Source: GCA-020348365 sp964347995
GTDB taxonomy: Archaea > Thermoproteota > Bathyarchaeia > Bathyarchaeales > Bathyarchaeaceae
DNA length: 28,061 bases
Reading direction: 5' to 3'
Assembly (NCBI GenBank): GCA_964347995.1
Contig: CAYGBA010000016.1
Coordinates: 1-28,061 of the forward strand
Shown here in pieces: positions 7,610 to 16,087 of this stretch (the first letter of the stretch is position 1; each line of letters opens with the position of its first letter). The notes under the pieces are model-generated. The model made no database searches, was not told the origin of the DNA, and saw only the letters and a program-made list of their open reading frames with translations. The translations under genes and the position numbers were made by a program.

Positions 7610-8956
7610 TTAAATAATCAATCTTTCAGGTTCCACTTTTCTATCTTTTCCTAAACCTAAATCATTGACTTTGAACTTCTCACCGCCAAAGAGTGTGGCA
7701 TACTCTTCCCCAGTATATAGAGCAGCAGCTATTCTACCAACAGCATCACCTATCATAATCCCTCTTCCACTGGCACCTGTAGCAACTATTACATTGTTTT
7801 TCTCAAGAATCACAGGTTGTTCATCAAGAGTATTCTTTGCATACAGTCCGGCAAATTTGTTGAATAAATTAGCTTTTTCAAACTGAGGGAAGAATTTTTG
7901 TACAACATATTTTAGTCCGTAACTAGTGAAGAAACCTTCTTCTCCTTGAGGATTATCTTCAAGCTCAAATGCCCTTGGAAATCCATCAGCATGACTTACC
8001 CAAAAAGTTTCTTCTCCTGGAACAGGTTTAATGTATGATCCATCAGTTAGAATCGTAAGAGGTATGCAACCTTCTGGATTGAGACCTTCAGTATAAAGCA
8101 ATTCTTTTAGCTCTGGTGTGTCTGCCTTTACCACAAAAAGCTGTCTTTTTATCGGTTTTATATGAGTTGCAATGCCTACTTTATCGAGGAGAGAAGGAGA
8201 CCAGACACCGGCAGCTATGATTGTTTTTTTTGCATTTATTGATACTTTCTTAGTTTCTTTCTTTCCTTTCTTTACAGTTTCTACTCCAGCGGCTCTCTTT
8301 TTTTGCCAGAAGTATGGTTCACCAGGTATTCCGAAAGGTTGGGAAGGTTCAACTATTATTCTTTCTGCTTTTGTATTGTACCAAATTTCTCCCCCCAGTT
8401 CCTTGAATTCTGATTCGTAAACTTTGACTAAACGTTCTACATCAATGGAACCTGCTTTCTTAACCAATATTCCTTTGCTCACATCTTTTAAACCCATCAT
8501 TCTGGCTTCTTCATCTCCAGAAACTTTTGTGTTAATTTTAAGCTTCTTTGACAAACCATCCCCATCAAAAAGCTCAAATTCCAAGCCTCGTTTTCTCATC
8601 TCTTCTAAAACAGGCTCTATCCTCTTGTAGCTTTCTTCATGAAAAAGCCAAAGATAACGCATCCACTTAATAAGGTCCAGATTCTGGTTGTTTTGGAGAT
8701 GCTCGTAGAATCGCGTTGATGTTTGGACGAGTTTGAGAGTTGTGGGAGAAGAGAAAAAGTTCCTAAACATACAAGCGCTGAAGGCTGTGTTTCCTTGACC
8801 TGCTGCACTCTTCATATCTATGACGAGAATTCGGTCATCAGGTCGTTGTTTTTTAATGTGATAAGCAGTTGGTAGTCCGATTATGCCTGCGCCTACGACT
8901 ACAGCATCAACATCATACTTAGTCATGCATGCATGCATGAGTTTGGGTTTGTTCAA
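7610..8956 (-). CDS. FAD-dependent amine/amino-acid oxidoreductase (DAO superfamily)
   Basis: The protein has 448 residues. Near the N-terminus VDAVVVGAGIIGLPTAYHI is the dinucleotide-binding motif, followed by the acidic VIDMK. A late GASGRGIMIGDAVGRIAA segment is the C-terminal FAD-binding motif of the glycine oxidase/sarcosine oxidase/DadA group. The substrate cannot be named: a secondary amine, D-amino acid or 2-hydroxyacid are all possible. A lysine-rich insert (KKGKKETKK) sits mid-protein. The start is uncertain: TTG 8956 has GAGGAC 9 nt upstream, while ATG 8926 lies inside a (CATG)4 tract and gives a more usual N-terminus. Its base composition is clearly more AT-rich than the neighbouring AOR gene (one sampled line near 8221 is about 23% GC), a sign of transfer. 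It lies 118 nt behind AOR1 on the same strand. Confidence 0.8.
   Translation of the reverse strand: MNKPKLMHACMTKYDVDAVVVGAGIIGLPTAYHIKKQRPDDRILVIDMKSAAGQGNTAFSACMFRNFFSSPTTLKLVQTSTRFYEHLQNNQNLDLIKWMRYLWLFHEESYKRIEPVLEEMRKRGLEFELFDGDGLSKKLKINTKVSGDEEARMMGLKDVSKGILVKKAGSIDVERLVKVYESEFKELGGEIWYNTKAERIIVEPSQPFGIPGEPYFWQKKRAAGVETVKKGKKETKKVSINAKKTIIAAGVWSPSLLDKVGIATHIKPIKRQLFVVKADTPELKELLYTEGLNPEGCIPLTILTDGSYIKPVPGEETFWVSHADGFPRAFELEDNPQGEEGFFTSYGLKYVVQKFFPQFEKANLFNKFAGLYAKNTLDEQPVILEKNNVIVATGASGRGIMIGDAVGRIAAALYTGEEYATLFGGEKFKVNDLGLGKDRKVEPERLII
8924..8939. repeat. (CATG)4 perfect tetranucleotide palindrome
   Basis: Sixteen bases made of four CATG units, identical on both strands, lie at the 5' end of the FAD oxidoreductase gene. 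The unit length is not a multiple of three, so slippage would shift the frame of a protein begun at TTG 8956 but not one begun at the last ATG of the tract (8926). Confidence 0.85.
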
Positions 8957-9074
8957 TTCGTTTTGTCCTCTATTGTGGGGATTATTGTGTTTTTGGGATT
9001 TAATTCTTAGGTCTCTATTCCCATGGATGCTTGCACATCGTCGGTGAAGTGAAAGAGAAGGTGCTAGCGGAGTT

Positions 9075-11204
9075 TCAGCCTTTGGGTTTCTTTATTAGCT
9101 CAACCACATCTTGAAAGTCTATTCCAAGTTCCTTTACCTTTTGTAGAGTCGGGACACCGTTGGAGTTCCATCCTCTTCTTTTGTATACGGCATCCTTGAG
9201 TTTCTCATACTCAGATTCGCGATACTTCCTCAGGACCGCCATCTTTTCCTCTGTTGATTTGCCCTCTGGCTTGTAGCCAACCTTTTCTCTGAGCTCTTTG
9301 TCATATCTATCTGTACGGCTCACGTATTCCTCCTTTGTCACTGGTCCAACAGAGCGGTAGGGTACATCATCATGTTTGCGTGTTCCGAAACCCATCCTTA
9401 AGTTAAAGATGCGTTGGAAATTGTAAACCCTTTCGCTAACCAGAACAAGATCCTCTGGCGTGACCTTTTGACCCGTCATGCCAGAAAAGCATTTTGCGTA
9501 ATTCTCTACGTGTGAAATGAATTTGGCGGGGTCAGGCGTATTTTCATTCCCCGGGGGTGTGACGTCATTCCAAGGGAGTTTACACAGACCAACCAATCCG
9601 AACCACGTGCGGAACATCGGGAACCAGTGCAGGGCCTCTGCTTTCTGATCAAAGGTCGGCATCAGATTGTGTACCATATCCAGAAATATTAGCCAAGCCT
9701 CATCATGTTGCGGGCCTTTTAGTGCGAGTCCATATCCGCCTTGCTGTGCTAGAGATTCTTTGGTGACATACTCAGAGTACTCCAGACCCTTCGCCTCCAT
9801 TCCAATGTCCTGCAATACTTTTGGATCTGCTCCGTACTTCTCCGCAAAAAGCTTCTTCATCCTGCGAATGCCTTGGCCAACAACCCAGCCGAATCCTTCC
9901 CCTTTCGCCATTTGATGAATGATTTCTAGTGCGGCTTCCTTGTTCCCAAAATTCAGTTCAAGGCCGCCAGTAGCTTCTCTATCAATTAACCCTAACTCAT
10001 AACACTCCATTGCAAAGGTTGTTGCCGTGCCGACTGAAATCGTATCTAAGCCATAAGTGTCACAGTAAAAGTTAGCCTCGATTACATGGTCTGGATCGAA
10101 GATTCCACAATTGCTACCGAGGCCCGCGATGGTTTCATATTCTGGACCATCCACCCACACCTTCCGACCTTTGTACGGACCCGTCTTGATTTCAAAGTCT
10201 TTAACGCAGTGACTACACGCCATTGCACACCCTACCCAGCACCCATCATAGCCGGTATCGAATTTTTCTCTATAGACATCTTTCCCGCTGAGATTATTGC
10301 CCTCAGGATGGCTTCCAAATCTGAAATTGTTCACAGGGAGAAGGTCAAATTCATTCATAATAGAAACCAAGTATGACGACCCTATGACTGCCATTTCGTT
10401 CTGTTTCGGGTCCAGAGTCACGATTTCTTTACCAAATTCGCGCCCTGAATGTTTGACAAGTTCTGCATACGCAGGGTGATTAATTTCTGGGCCAACAGGT
10501 CCAGAATACTTCACCACAATTGCCTTTATTTTCTTGTCTCGAAAGACTGTGCCCGTTCCACCCCTTCCAGCCTGTTTGTACCTCACAGATTTACGTCGCG
10601 TGTCGTACCACGAGAAATTTAGGCATCCAAATCGTGTATGTACTGCACCAGGACCAGAAGAAATCACCGAAATGCTGTTCTTCTCCTCACCACCATACTT
10701 CTGTGTCAGAGCCCTACTAAGTAGGTGGGACTCGGATGGCAAGGCCTCAGCGTTCTCAATAAACACTCTTCCTTTATCTCCATCAATAAAAATGGTAACG
10801 TCGGACTTCGCCTTTCCCTGTATCTCCAAGGCGTCCCATCCAGAAAACTTCAAGTATGACCCGAAATATCCACCAACATTAGAATCCATCACTGATTCGG
10901 TCAAGGGCGAGATCGTCACAACGATGCTCTTTCCGCTTCCAGGATATATGGGGATGCCGCCCAAGGGGCCGCACGCGATACATATCTCATTCTCAGGATC
11001 GTTCCATCTAATGGCACGGTCTTTCGGTAACGCATTCCATAGTAGCCAAAGACCAAAACCGCGACCCCCAATGAATGTGTCCCTCATTTTTCTAGTTACA
11101 GGCTTGCTTACAATTCTCTTTTCTGAAAGGTTGATATAGAGTGTTCTGTTGTTGTACCCTCGATCAACTCTTCCCAAATCATACTTGAACTCAACAATCG
11201 CCAT
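9075..11204 (-). CDS. Divergent tungsten aldehyde:ferredoxin oxidoreductase family protein (AOR1)
   Basis: This is a predicted tungstopterin, [4Fe-4S] enzyme that oxidises aldehydes or related substrates with ferredoxin. The protein has 709 residues, about 100 longer than canonical AOR. The N-terminal AOR domain includes FIGGRGFGLWLL and IACGPLGGIP; AGRGGTGTVFRDKKIKAIVV is the family's pterin-binding segment. The cluster cysteines are C322, C326, C330 and C333 in GCWVGCAMACSHC, plus a late C541 in GLCKLPW. The spacing Cx3Cx3C differs from the usual Cx2Cx3C. The frame extends to 11276, but AGGTGA 5 nt before ATG 11204 and the start MAIVEFKYDLG select this codon. No ferredoxin gene is attached. 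The substrate is unknown, and it is clearly distinct from the second AOR at 12966. Confidence 0.88.
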   Translation of the reverse strand: MAIVEFKYDLGRVDRGYNNRTLYINLSEKRIVSKPVTRKMRDTFIGGRGFGLWLLWNALPKDRAIRWNDPENEICIACGPLGGIPIYPGSGKSIVVTISPLTESVMDSNVGGYFGSYLKFSGWDALEIQGKAKSDVTIFIDGDKGRVFIENAEALPSESHLLSRALTQKYGGEEKNSISVISSGPGAVHTRFGCLNFSWYDTRRKSVRYKQAGRGGTGTVFRDKKIKAIVVKYSGPVGPEINHPAYAELVKHSGREFGKEIVTLDPKQNEMAVIGSSYLVSIMNEFDLLPVNNFRFGSHPEGNNLSGKDVYREKFDTGYDGCWVGCAMACSHCVKDFEIKTGPYKGRKVWVDGPEYETIAGLGSNCGIFDPDHVIEANFYCDTYGLDTISVGTATTFAMECYELGLIDREATGGLELNFGNKEAALEIIHQMAKGEGFGWVVGQGIRRMKKLFAEKYGADPKVLQDIGMEAKGLEYSEYVTKESLAQQGGYGLALKGPQHDEAWLIFLDMVHNLMPTFDQKAEALHWFPMFRTWFGLVGLCKLPWNDVTPPGNENTPDPAKFISHVENYAKCFSGMTGQKVTPEDLVLVSERVYNFQRIFNLRMGFGTRKHDDVPYRSVGPVTKEEYVSRTDRYDKELREKVGYKPEGKSTEEKMAVLRKYRESEYEKLKDAVYKRRGWNSNGVPTLQKVKELGIDFQDVVELIKKPKG

Positions 11205-11243
11205 TCGGATCACCTGTTCAACACTTGACAGCGTTGGTTTACT

Positions 11244-11254
11244 AAAATTTATTT
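11244..11254 (-). promoter_or_regulatory. Probable TATA box for AOR1
   Basis: On the minus strand the sequence AATAAATTTTA lies about 40-50 nt upstream of ATG 11204, giving a short leader that contains AGGTGA. It sits in the 348-nt divergent region shared with the M24 peptidase gene. The rest of that region shows only the inverted repeat listed separately. Confidence 0.4.
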
Positions 11255-11320
11255 CTTGTCTCCATTGCTTCAACAACTTGCGGAAGTATCACTCTCCCAT
11301 TCTTGTCATGAGCGGTCCAC

Positions 11321-11374
11321 GATCTATCAGGTTTTTCGGGTTGTAGCTCTTGCAGTGCAGAATTTTGATAGATC
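11321..11374. repeat. 9-bp perfect inverted repeat in the AOR1/peptidase divergent region
   Basis: GATCTATCA at 11321-11329 is exactly matched by TGATAGATC at 11366-11374, with 36 nt between. It lies 117 nt upstream of the AOR1 start and 179 nt upstream of the peptidase ATG. It could be a pair of operator half-sites or an RNA hairpin. No known regulator motif is recognised. Confidence 0.5.
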
Positions 11375-11552
11375 TTGTTTTCAACATTCTACCATTATCG
11401 AGCCCGAAAATGAAAGTTGACTATTGCTCTGAATCAAAGAGGAACGACAAAGCAACATAACAAACGACGACTATACGTTGCCCCCTCAGATAGTAGAAAA
11501 TTTAAACCCAGAGATCACCTTATTCTTGAACTTCAGAAAGGAAGCGACGAAG

Positions 11553-12752
11553 ATGAGAAAAGACCTCGACAACATTCTAGCCGAAAAAAAGGCGGATGCG
11601 CTGCTACTTTACTCAGAGAGCTTCAAAAACCCAAACATGTACTACTTGAGTAGATTCTTAGCCCCAGACCCATTCATCTTATTCAAGAAAATAGACAACG
11701 CCCCTACAATCGTGGTCAACTCGATGGAATTTCCGAGAGCACAGAAAGAATCCGCCATTAAGGACGTTAGATCATATGTAGACTATAATCATCTCGAAAT
11801 AATCAAAGCAGCAGAAGACCCCAGACTCGGCGTGATGAAATTCCTGGCGGCGGTCACAAAGAAAGAACTCGGACAAAGAACAACTATCAGTGTACCTCAC
11901 GACTTCTCTTCAATGGCTACAGATGTGCTGAGAGAAGGGGGCTTGACGATAAAGCCAATGTTCAATGTCATCGAGAAGGCGAGGGAGACAAAGGAGCCTG
12001 AGGAGATCAAAGAAATCAAAATGGTTCAAGAAGTCGTTGAGAGAGTCACCACAGAAGTCATCAACCTAATAGCTGATTGCGATGTTGGCCCAAGAAACAC
12101 GCTGTTTTATGAGGAAGATGGAAAGAAGAAGCCTCTAACAGCGGGCGAGGTGAAAGCCTTTATGGGACACAGATTCTTGGACAAATGGTGCGCAATCGAT
12201 GAATTGATCGTGGCCTGTGGTCCACCATCAGCAGACCCACACTACCACGGCAATCCTAAAGATAAGTTGAAAGCGAACCAGCCCATAATCTTGGACATAT
12301 ACCCAAGAAGCCTAAGGCAGCGCTACTGCACAGATATGACACGCACCATAGTGAAGGGCAGAGCCTCTGACAAAGTAAAGAGAATGTTTGATGCAGTTCT
12401 GCAAACTAAGAATGCTTGCGTGGCCGCCCTACACGAAGGAGTTCTGGGCAGCGACATGTTCAATCTCTCTTGCGATATCTTGGAAAAGGCAGGTTACAAG
12501 ACAATCCGTGGAGGAAAGCAAATAGCAAAGGGCTTCACACATAGCCTAGGTCACGGTGTCGGCCTAGAAATCCACGAAACCCCCAGCATGAGTGAAGTCT
12601 ACAAGTTTCCCTTAAAAGGGCACAGCATAGTAACAGTAGAGCCCGGACTCTACGACCCAAAGGTTGGAGGAGTTAGAATAGAGGACATCGTGGAGGTGAC
12701 AAAGAAGGGCTGCAACAATCTGACAGAAATGTACATTCAGCTTGAGATCTAG
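11553..12752 (+). CDS. pepQ: M24 family Xaa-Pro peptidase
   Basis: This is a predicted cytoplasmic metallopeptidase that cleaves Xaa-Pro dipeptides or N-terminal Xaa-Pro bonds. The protein has 399 residues from ATG 11553. It has an N-terminal creatinase-like domain (starts MRKDLDNILAEKKADALLLYS) and the C-terminal pita-bread domain. All five metal ligands are visible: Asp in IILDIYP, Asp in YCTDMTRT, His in HSLGHGVG, Glu in TVEPGLY and Glu in GVRIEDIV. The frame opens earlier at TTG 11478, but that codon lacks a ribosome site, while GGAAG lies 8 nt before ATG 11553 and family members begin here. Aminopeptidase P is an alternative name. It is divergent from AOR1 and fits peptide fermentation. 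Confidence 0.87.
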   Translation: MRKDLDNILAEKKADALLLYSESFKNPNMYYLSRFLAPDPFILFKKIDNAPTIVVNSMEFPRAQKESAIKDVRSYVDYNHLEIIKAAEDPRLGVMKFLAAVTKKELGQRTTISVPHDFSSMATDVLREGGLTIKPMFNVIEKARETKEPEEIKEIKMVQEVVERVTTEVINLIADCDVGPRNTLFYEEDGKKKPLTAGEVKAFMGHRFLDKWCAIDELIVACGPPSADPHYHGNPKDKLKANQPIILDIYPRSLRQRYCTDMTRTIVKGRASDKVKRMFDAVLQTKNACVAALHEGVLGSDMFNLSCDILEKAGYKTIRGGKQIAKGFTHSLGHGVGLEIHETPSMSEVYKFPLKGHSIVTVEPGLYDPKVGGVRIEDIVEVTKKGCNNLTEMYIQLEI

Positions 12753-12888
12753 GCACGCAAAGAGCACGCACGTATAATTATATGAGATGCAACAAAATGA
12801 TTGTGGCATCTGCTGTTTGTACTGTCTATATTATAGCGCCATAACATCGCCAAAATGAATGTTAATGCTTAGATTTGGCGTTGAGTAG

Positions 12889-12905
12889 GAAAACTAAATA
12901 TATAT
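12889..12905 (+). promoter_or_regulatory. BRE/TATA promoter of AOR2
   Basis: GGAAAACT followed by AAATATATAT is a good archaeal BRE plus TATA pair. Initiation would be near 12928-12932, about 35 nt before the TTG start at 12966, with GGAGG at 12953-12957. Just downstream, ATCAG (12904-12908) and CTGAT (12916-12920) form a small inverted repeat that could be an operator overlapping the promoter. Confidence 0.6.
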
Positions 12906-12965
12906 CAGCTGTTATCTGATAATTCTCTTCAAACTTTGAATCGAGATTCATCGGAGGAATAAGGT

Positions 12966-14864
12966 TTGAGCTATGCGGGAAAGATCTTACATGTAGACTT
13001 GTCAACGGGAAAAACCGAAACGGAACCTTTGAAGGAGGAGTTGGCAAAGAAATACCTAGGGGGCATAGGACTTGGAATGCGTCTGTTTCTGGACAACTCA
13101 AAGCCAGACACCGATCCATTCAGCCCAGGTAACCCCCTAATATTTGTAACAGGTCCCCTCAGTGGCACCATGGCAGCTTCGGCTGGAAACAGCTATGCTG
13201 TAGTTTCGAAATCGCCTCAGACAGAAGGTATAGCTGAATCCAAGTCTCATGGCTTCTTTGGGGCTGAGTTAAAACGCGCTGGATACGACGCGGTCATCTT
13301 CAAGGGCAAATCTGAGAAGCTTGTATACGTGTGGATTGACGATGACTCTGTCCAACTAATGGATGCTCAGCATCTGAAAGGAAAGTCTCCCCACGAGATA
13401 GAGGCCGCTATCAGAGAAGAATTAGGCGATTTCTACATCCGTGTGTCTGCGATTGGCGAAGCTGGAGAAAACCTTGTTCGAACCGCTTCCATCATAAACG
13501 ACGAATTTAGAGCCATCGGAAGAACCGGTATGGGCGCCGTTATGGGCTCCAAAAACATAAAAGCCGTCGCTGTTCGTGGAACCCACGACGTGAACGTGGC
13601 AGACCTCGAAGGATTTGTAGAATTTGTCAAGATGATACACGAACGCATGAAGGGACCCGCTACAAGAAAATACCGAACCCTAGGAACCCCCGAGAATGTC
13701 CTCGTCCTCAATGCCATAAAAGCCATGCCCACAAGAAATTTCACTCAGGCCAGTTTCGAAGGCGCTGAAAAGGTTAGCGGGGAATACTTGAACGAGCGCT
13801 ACATTAAGAAGATAGTTGGATGCGCGACGTGCGGTATGCGCTGTGACCATATTGGTATGGTTTCTGAAGGACCATACAAGGGGACAACGGCAAGGGTAGA
13901 ATTCGAATGTTTATGGGCCCTTGGACCAAACTGCGGCGTTGATCGTTTAGATGCAATTATCGAAGCGATCTATCAGTGCGACTATTATGGCATGGATGGC
14001 ATATCAACAGGCGTTATCGTAAGCTTTGCCATGGACTGTTATGAACATGGAATTCTAAGCAAGAAAGACACCGACGGCTTGGACCTCCGCTTCGGCAACG
14101 CCGAAGCCATGGTGGAGATGATAAAGAGGATTGGCTCCCGAAAAGGATGGCTAGGAGACGTACTCGCAGAGGGATCCATGAGAGCTGCAGAGAAGATCGG
14201 CAAGGGCACAGTCAAATATGCCAACCACATTAAAGGATTGGAGCTACCAGGCTACGACCTCAGAACATTGCAAACTGCTGCCCTAGGATTCGCTGTTTCC
14301 TTCCGTGGGGCTTGCCATCTTCGATCTGGAGCCTACTCGCCAGATGTGAAGGGAAAGGTCAACCGTTTCAAAATAGAAAAAGGACGCGGGAAAATAGTCA
14401 TGAAAGGCGAAGACACATACAACATTATTGACTCCCTCATATTATGCAAGTTCTCAAGAGGCGTTTACTATGAGGAACTTGAAGACATGGCAAAATACTA
14501 CACATTAGCAACAGGTTTCAAAATGACCCCTGCGGAGCTTAGCCAGGCGGGTGAAAGAATAAACAACCTGGCAAGGGTGTTGAATATCCGAGAGGGCAAA
14601 GGAACAAGAGAGTACGATCAGCTGCCGCCAAAGATTATGAACGTGCCAGTGCCTGATGAAGGATTTGCAAAGGGCGCCCATGTCACCCAAAAAGAGTTTG
14701 ACGTAGGCCTAGATGACTACTATGAAGTACGTGGATGGACAAAAGATGGTATTCCAACCATAGAAAAACTCAAAGAATTAGGCTTGCAAGATCTGGTCCC
14801 AATCGTAAAAAGGAAGCTAGCAAAGACACAGACTCCAAGAAGAACAGGAAAAGGAGGAAAATAA
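12966..14864 (+). CDS. aor: Aldehyde:ferredoxin oxidoreductase, tungsten-containing (AOR2)
   Basis: This cytoplasmic enzyme oxidises aldehydes to carboxylic acids and reduces ferredoxin. The protein has 632 residues, slightly longer than the canonical 605. Domain 1 begins SYAGKILHVDLSTGK, a typical AOR start. GRTGMGAVMGSKNIKAVAV is the pterin-binding segment near 185-203. The [4Fe-4S] ligands are C286, C289 and C293 in GCATCGMRC plus C494 in LILCKFSRG, almost the same numbering as the Pyrococcus furiosus enzyme. ELPGYDLRTL and RGACHLR are also family motifs. The start is TTG with GGAGG 8 nt upstream. The C-terminus has a basic tail ending RRTGKGGK, whose DNA also carries the ribosome site of the downstream ferredoxin gene, so translation is probably coupled. 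The exact aldehyde is unknown. Confidence 0.95.
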   Translation: MSYAGKILHVDLSTGKTETEPLKEELAKKYLGGIGLGMRLFLDNSKPDTDPFSPGNPLIFVTGPLSGTMAASAGNSYAVVSKSPQTEGIAESKSHGFFGAELKRAGYDAVIFKGKSEKLVYVWIDDDSVQLMDAQHLKGKSPHEIEAAIREELGDFYIRVSAIGEAGENLVRTASIINDEFRAIGRTGMGAVMGSKNIKAVAVRGTHDVNVADLEGFVEFVKMIHERMKGPATRKYRTLGTPENVLVLNAIKAMPTRNFTQASFEGAEKVSGEYLNERYIKKIVGCATCGMRCDHIGMVSEGPYKGTTARVEFECLWALGPNCGVDRLDAIIEAIYQCDYYGMDGISTGVIVSFAMDCYEHGILSKKDTDGLDLRFGNAEAMVEMIKRIGSRKGWLGDVLAEGSMRAAEKIGKGTVKYANHIKGLELPGYDLRTLQTAALGFAVSFRGACHLRSGAYSPDVKGKVNRFKIEKGRGKIVMKGEDTYNIIDSLILCKFSRGVYYEELEDMAKYYTLATGFKMTPAELSQAGERINNLARVLNIREGKGTREYDQLPPKIMNVPVPDEGFAKGAHVTQKEFDVGLDDYYEVRGWTKDGIPTIEKLKELGLQDLVPIVKRKLAKTQTPRRTGKGGK

Positions 14865-14865
14865 G

Positions 14866-15360
14866 ATGGCAACAATCCATGAAAGGAAGTTTGTCTCTGG
14901 AGACCCTGCCAAATGCGTTGGTTGTTGCGTTTGCGAATACATCTGTTCAACGGAAAAGGAAAAGGCCTTCAATCCAACGAAGTCTAGGATACGCGCTGTG
15001 CGCTTGAATCCCTTTGTGAACATAGCAATCGCTTGTAGGCTTTGTGAAGACGCCCCGTGCGTGGCCGCGTGTCCACGAGATGCGTTAGAGCAATCTGAAG
15101 AAACGGGTCTCATCATGGTTGATGAGGAGAAGTGCAATGGTTGCGGCTGGTGTATCGAAGCCTGTGACTACGGTGCCATTCAGCTACACCCAGAAACGAA
15201 AGTGGTATTTGTCTGCGATCTCTGTGATGGTGAGCCCAAATGTGTGGAATGGTGCCCTGAAGAGGCTTTGGACTTCACGACGAAGGATATTCTTGCGCAA
15301 AAGGCGAGGATTGCTGTCGTAAAGAAATTGTTCCAAGAAGCGCTGAAAGCTACGATTTAA
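14866..15360 (+). CDS. Four-cluster ferredoxin subunit of AOR2
   Basis: The protein has 164 residues with 17 cysteines arranged as four [4Fe-4S] sites of the HycB/DmsB type: CVGCCVCEYIC, CRLCEDAPCVAACP, CNGCGWCIEAC and CDLCDGEPKCVEWCP. There is no signal peptide, so it acts in the cytoplasm. It starts one base after the AOR2 stop, and AGGAGG at 14852-14857 is inside AOR2, which implies tight co-expression and a stable two-subunit enzyme such as the AorAB complexes known in bacteria. It would carry electrons from the AOR to free ferredoxin or another partner (inference). The first site has an extra adjacent cysteine (GCCVC). Confidence 0.92.
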   Translation: MATIHERKFVSGDPAKCVGCCVCEYICSTEKEKAFNPTKSRIRAVRLNPFVNIAIACRLCEDAPCVAACPRDALEQSEETGLIMVDEEKCNGCGWCIEACDYGAIQLHPETKVVFVCDLCDGEPKCVEWCPEEALDFTTKDILAQKARIAVVKKLFQEALKATI

Positions 15361-15447
15361 TTGAAATGAATCCTGTCCATTTCCTTCTTCTAACCTTTCA
15401 AATGGCTCAGGTAATTTTCTAATTCAGTCAGTAGAATATTCCTCATT

Positions 15448-15954
15448 TCATGGAAGAATGCTTGACAGAAGATTGGAGAATCTTATAGAGATTTTCTTTA
15501 GTTCTGTCGTGAGGCCTTCTCCAAAGCTCGCGTCTTTGGGTTGTATCCCGAGCAAGGTTATCCTAGCTTCGGTTGTTTTTCCAAGGTATTCACAGAATAT
15601 CCGGAGAGGCAAGGCGTGAGTTGATATGGCGAGTCGCTCCGCCATTTGATCTGGTTCAATGAGCTTTGAGGAACCAGGTTTTAGGTTCAACATGGCGGCG
15701 TCTATGATTAGTATATGCGTGGGTTTGAACGCCGTTATCGGTTCTATGAAACTCTCTGGGACAGTTTCGCACTCTATCAAATATACAGATCGTGAAACCT
15801 TCTTCTGCAAATTTCTTACGATCTCAACTCCAATGAAGTCATCTTTTCGAAGCGGGTTTCCAATTCCAGCAATAATCACCCTTCGGGCATCCGAAAGCCA
15901 AGTCTTCAGTTCGTCCTCAGTCTTACAATTGACACATGCACGCCGTTTTTTCAT
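15448..15954 (-). CDS. hycI: [NiFe] hydrogenase maturation protease, HycI type
   Basis: This endopeptidase removes the C-terminal tail of the hydrogenase large subunit after nickel insertion. The protein has 168 residues. Family motifs are IIAGIGNPLRKDDFIGVEIV with the nickel-sensing Asp, LIIDAAML with the second Asp, and STHALPLR with the His; LLGIQP also matches. The N-terminus carries a short extra segment with CVNC. GGGGAGG lies 9 nt before ATG 15954. The substrate is probably the large subunit at 21621-22811, which has a 34-residue tail after DPCFACMDR. The gene is divergent from the MoaD-like gene and convergent with the AOR ferredoxin, so it is separated from the other hyp genes by about 8 kb. 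Confidence 0.9.
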   Translation of the reverse strand: MKKRRACVNCKTEDELKTWLSDARRVIIAGIGNPLRKDDFIGVEIVRNLQKKVSRSVYLIECETVPESFIEPITAFKPTHILIIDAAMLNLKPGSSKLIEPDQMAERLAISTHALPLRIFCEYLGKTTEARITLLGIQPKDASFGEGLTTELKKISIRFSNLLSSILP

Positions 15955-16087
15955 CTGTCTATTCCTCCCCTAAATTCAACATAGGCTTGTGCTAGAGCCT
16001 TTCTGGATTCCCTTTATAACACTGATGACACGCATATTCTAACTGACCCATGGAGCACATACTAGAGATTTGGGGGTAGCTGATGTT

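Noticed and set aside
10534..11139. 201-residue ORF antisense to AOR1
   Set aside because: It lies wholly inside a well-supported gene on the other strand, has low-complexity Ser/Pro-rich sequence and no ribosome site.
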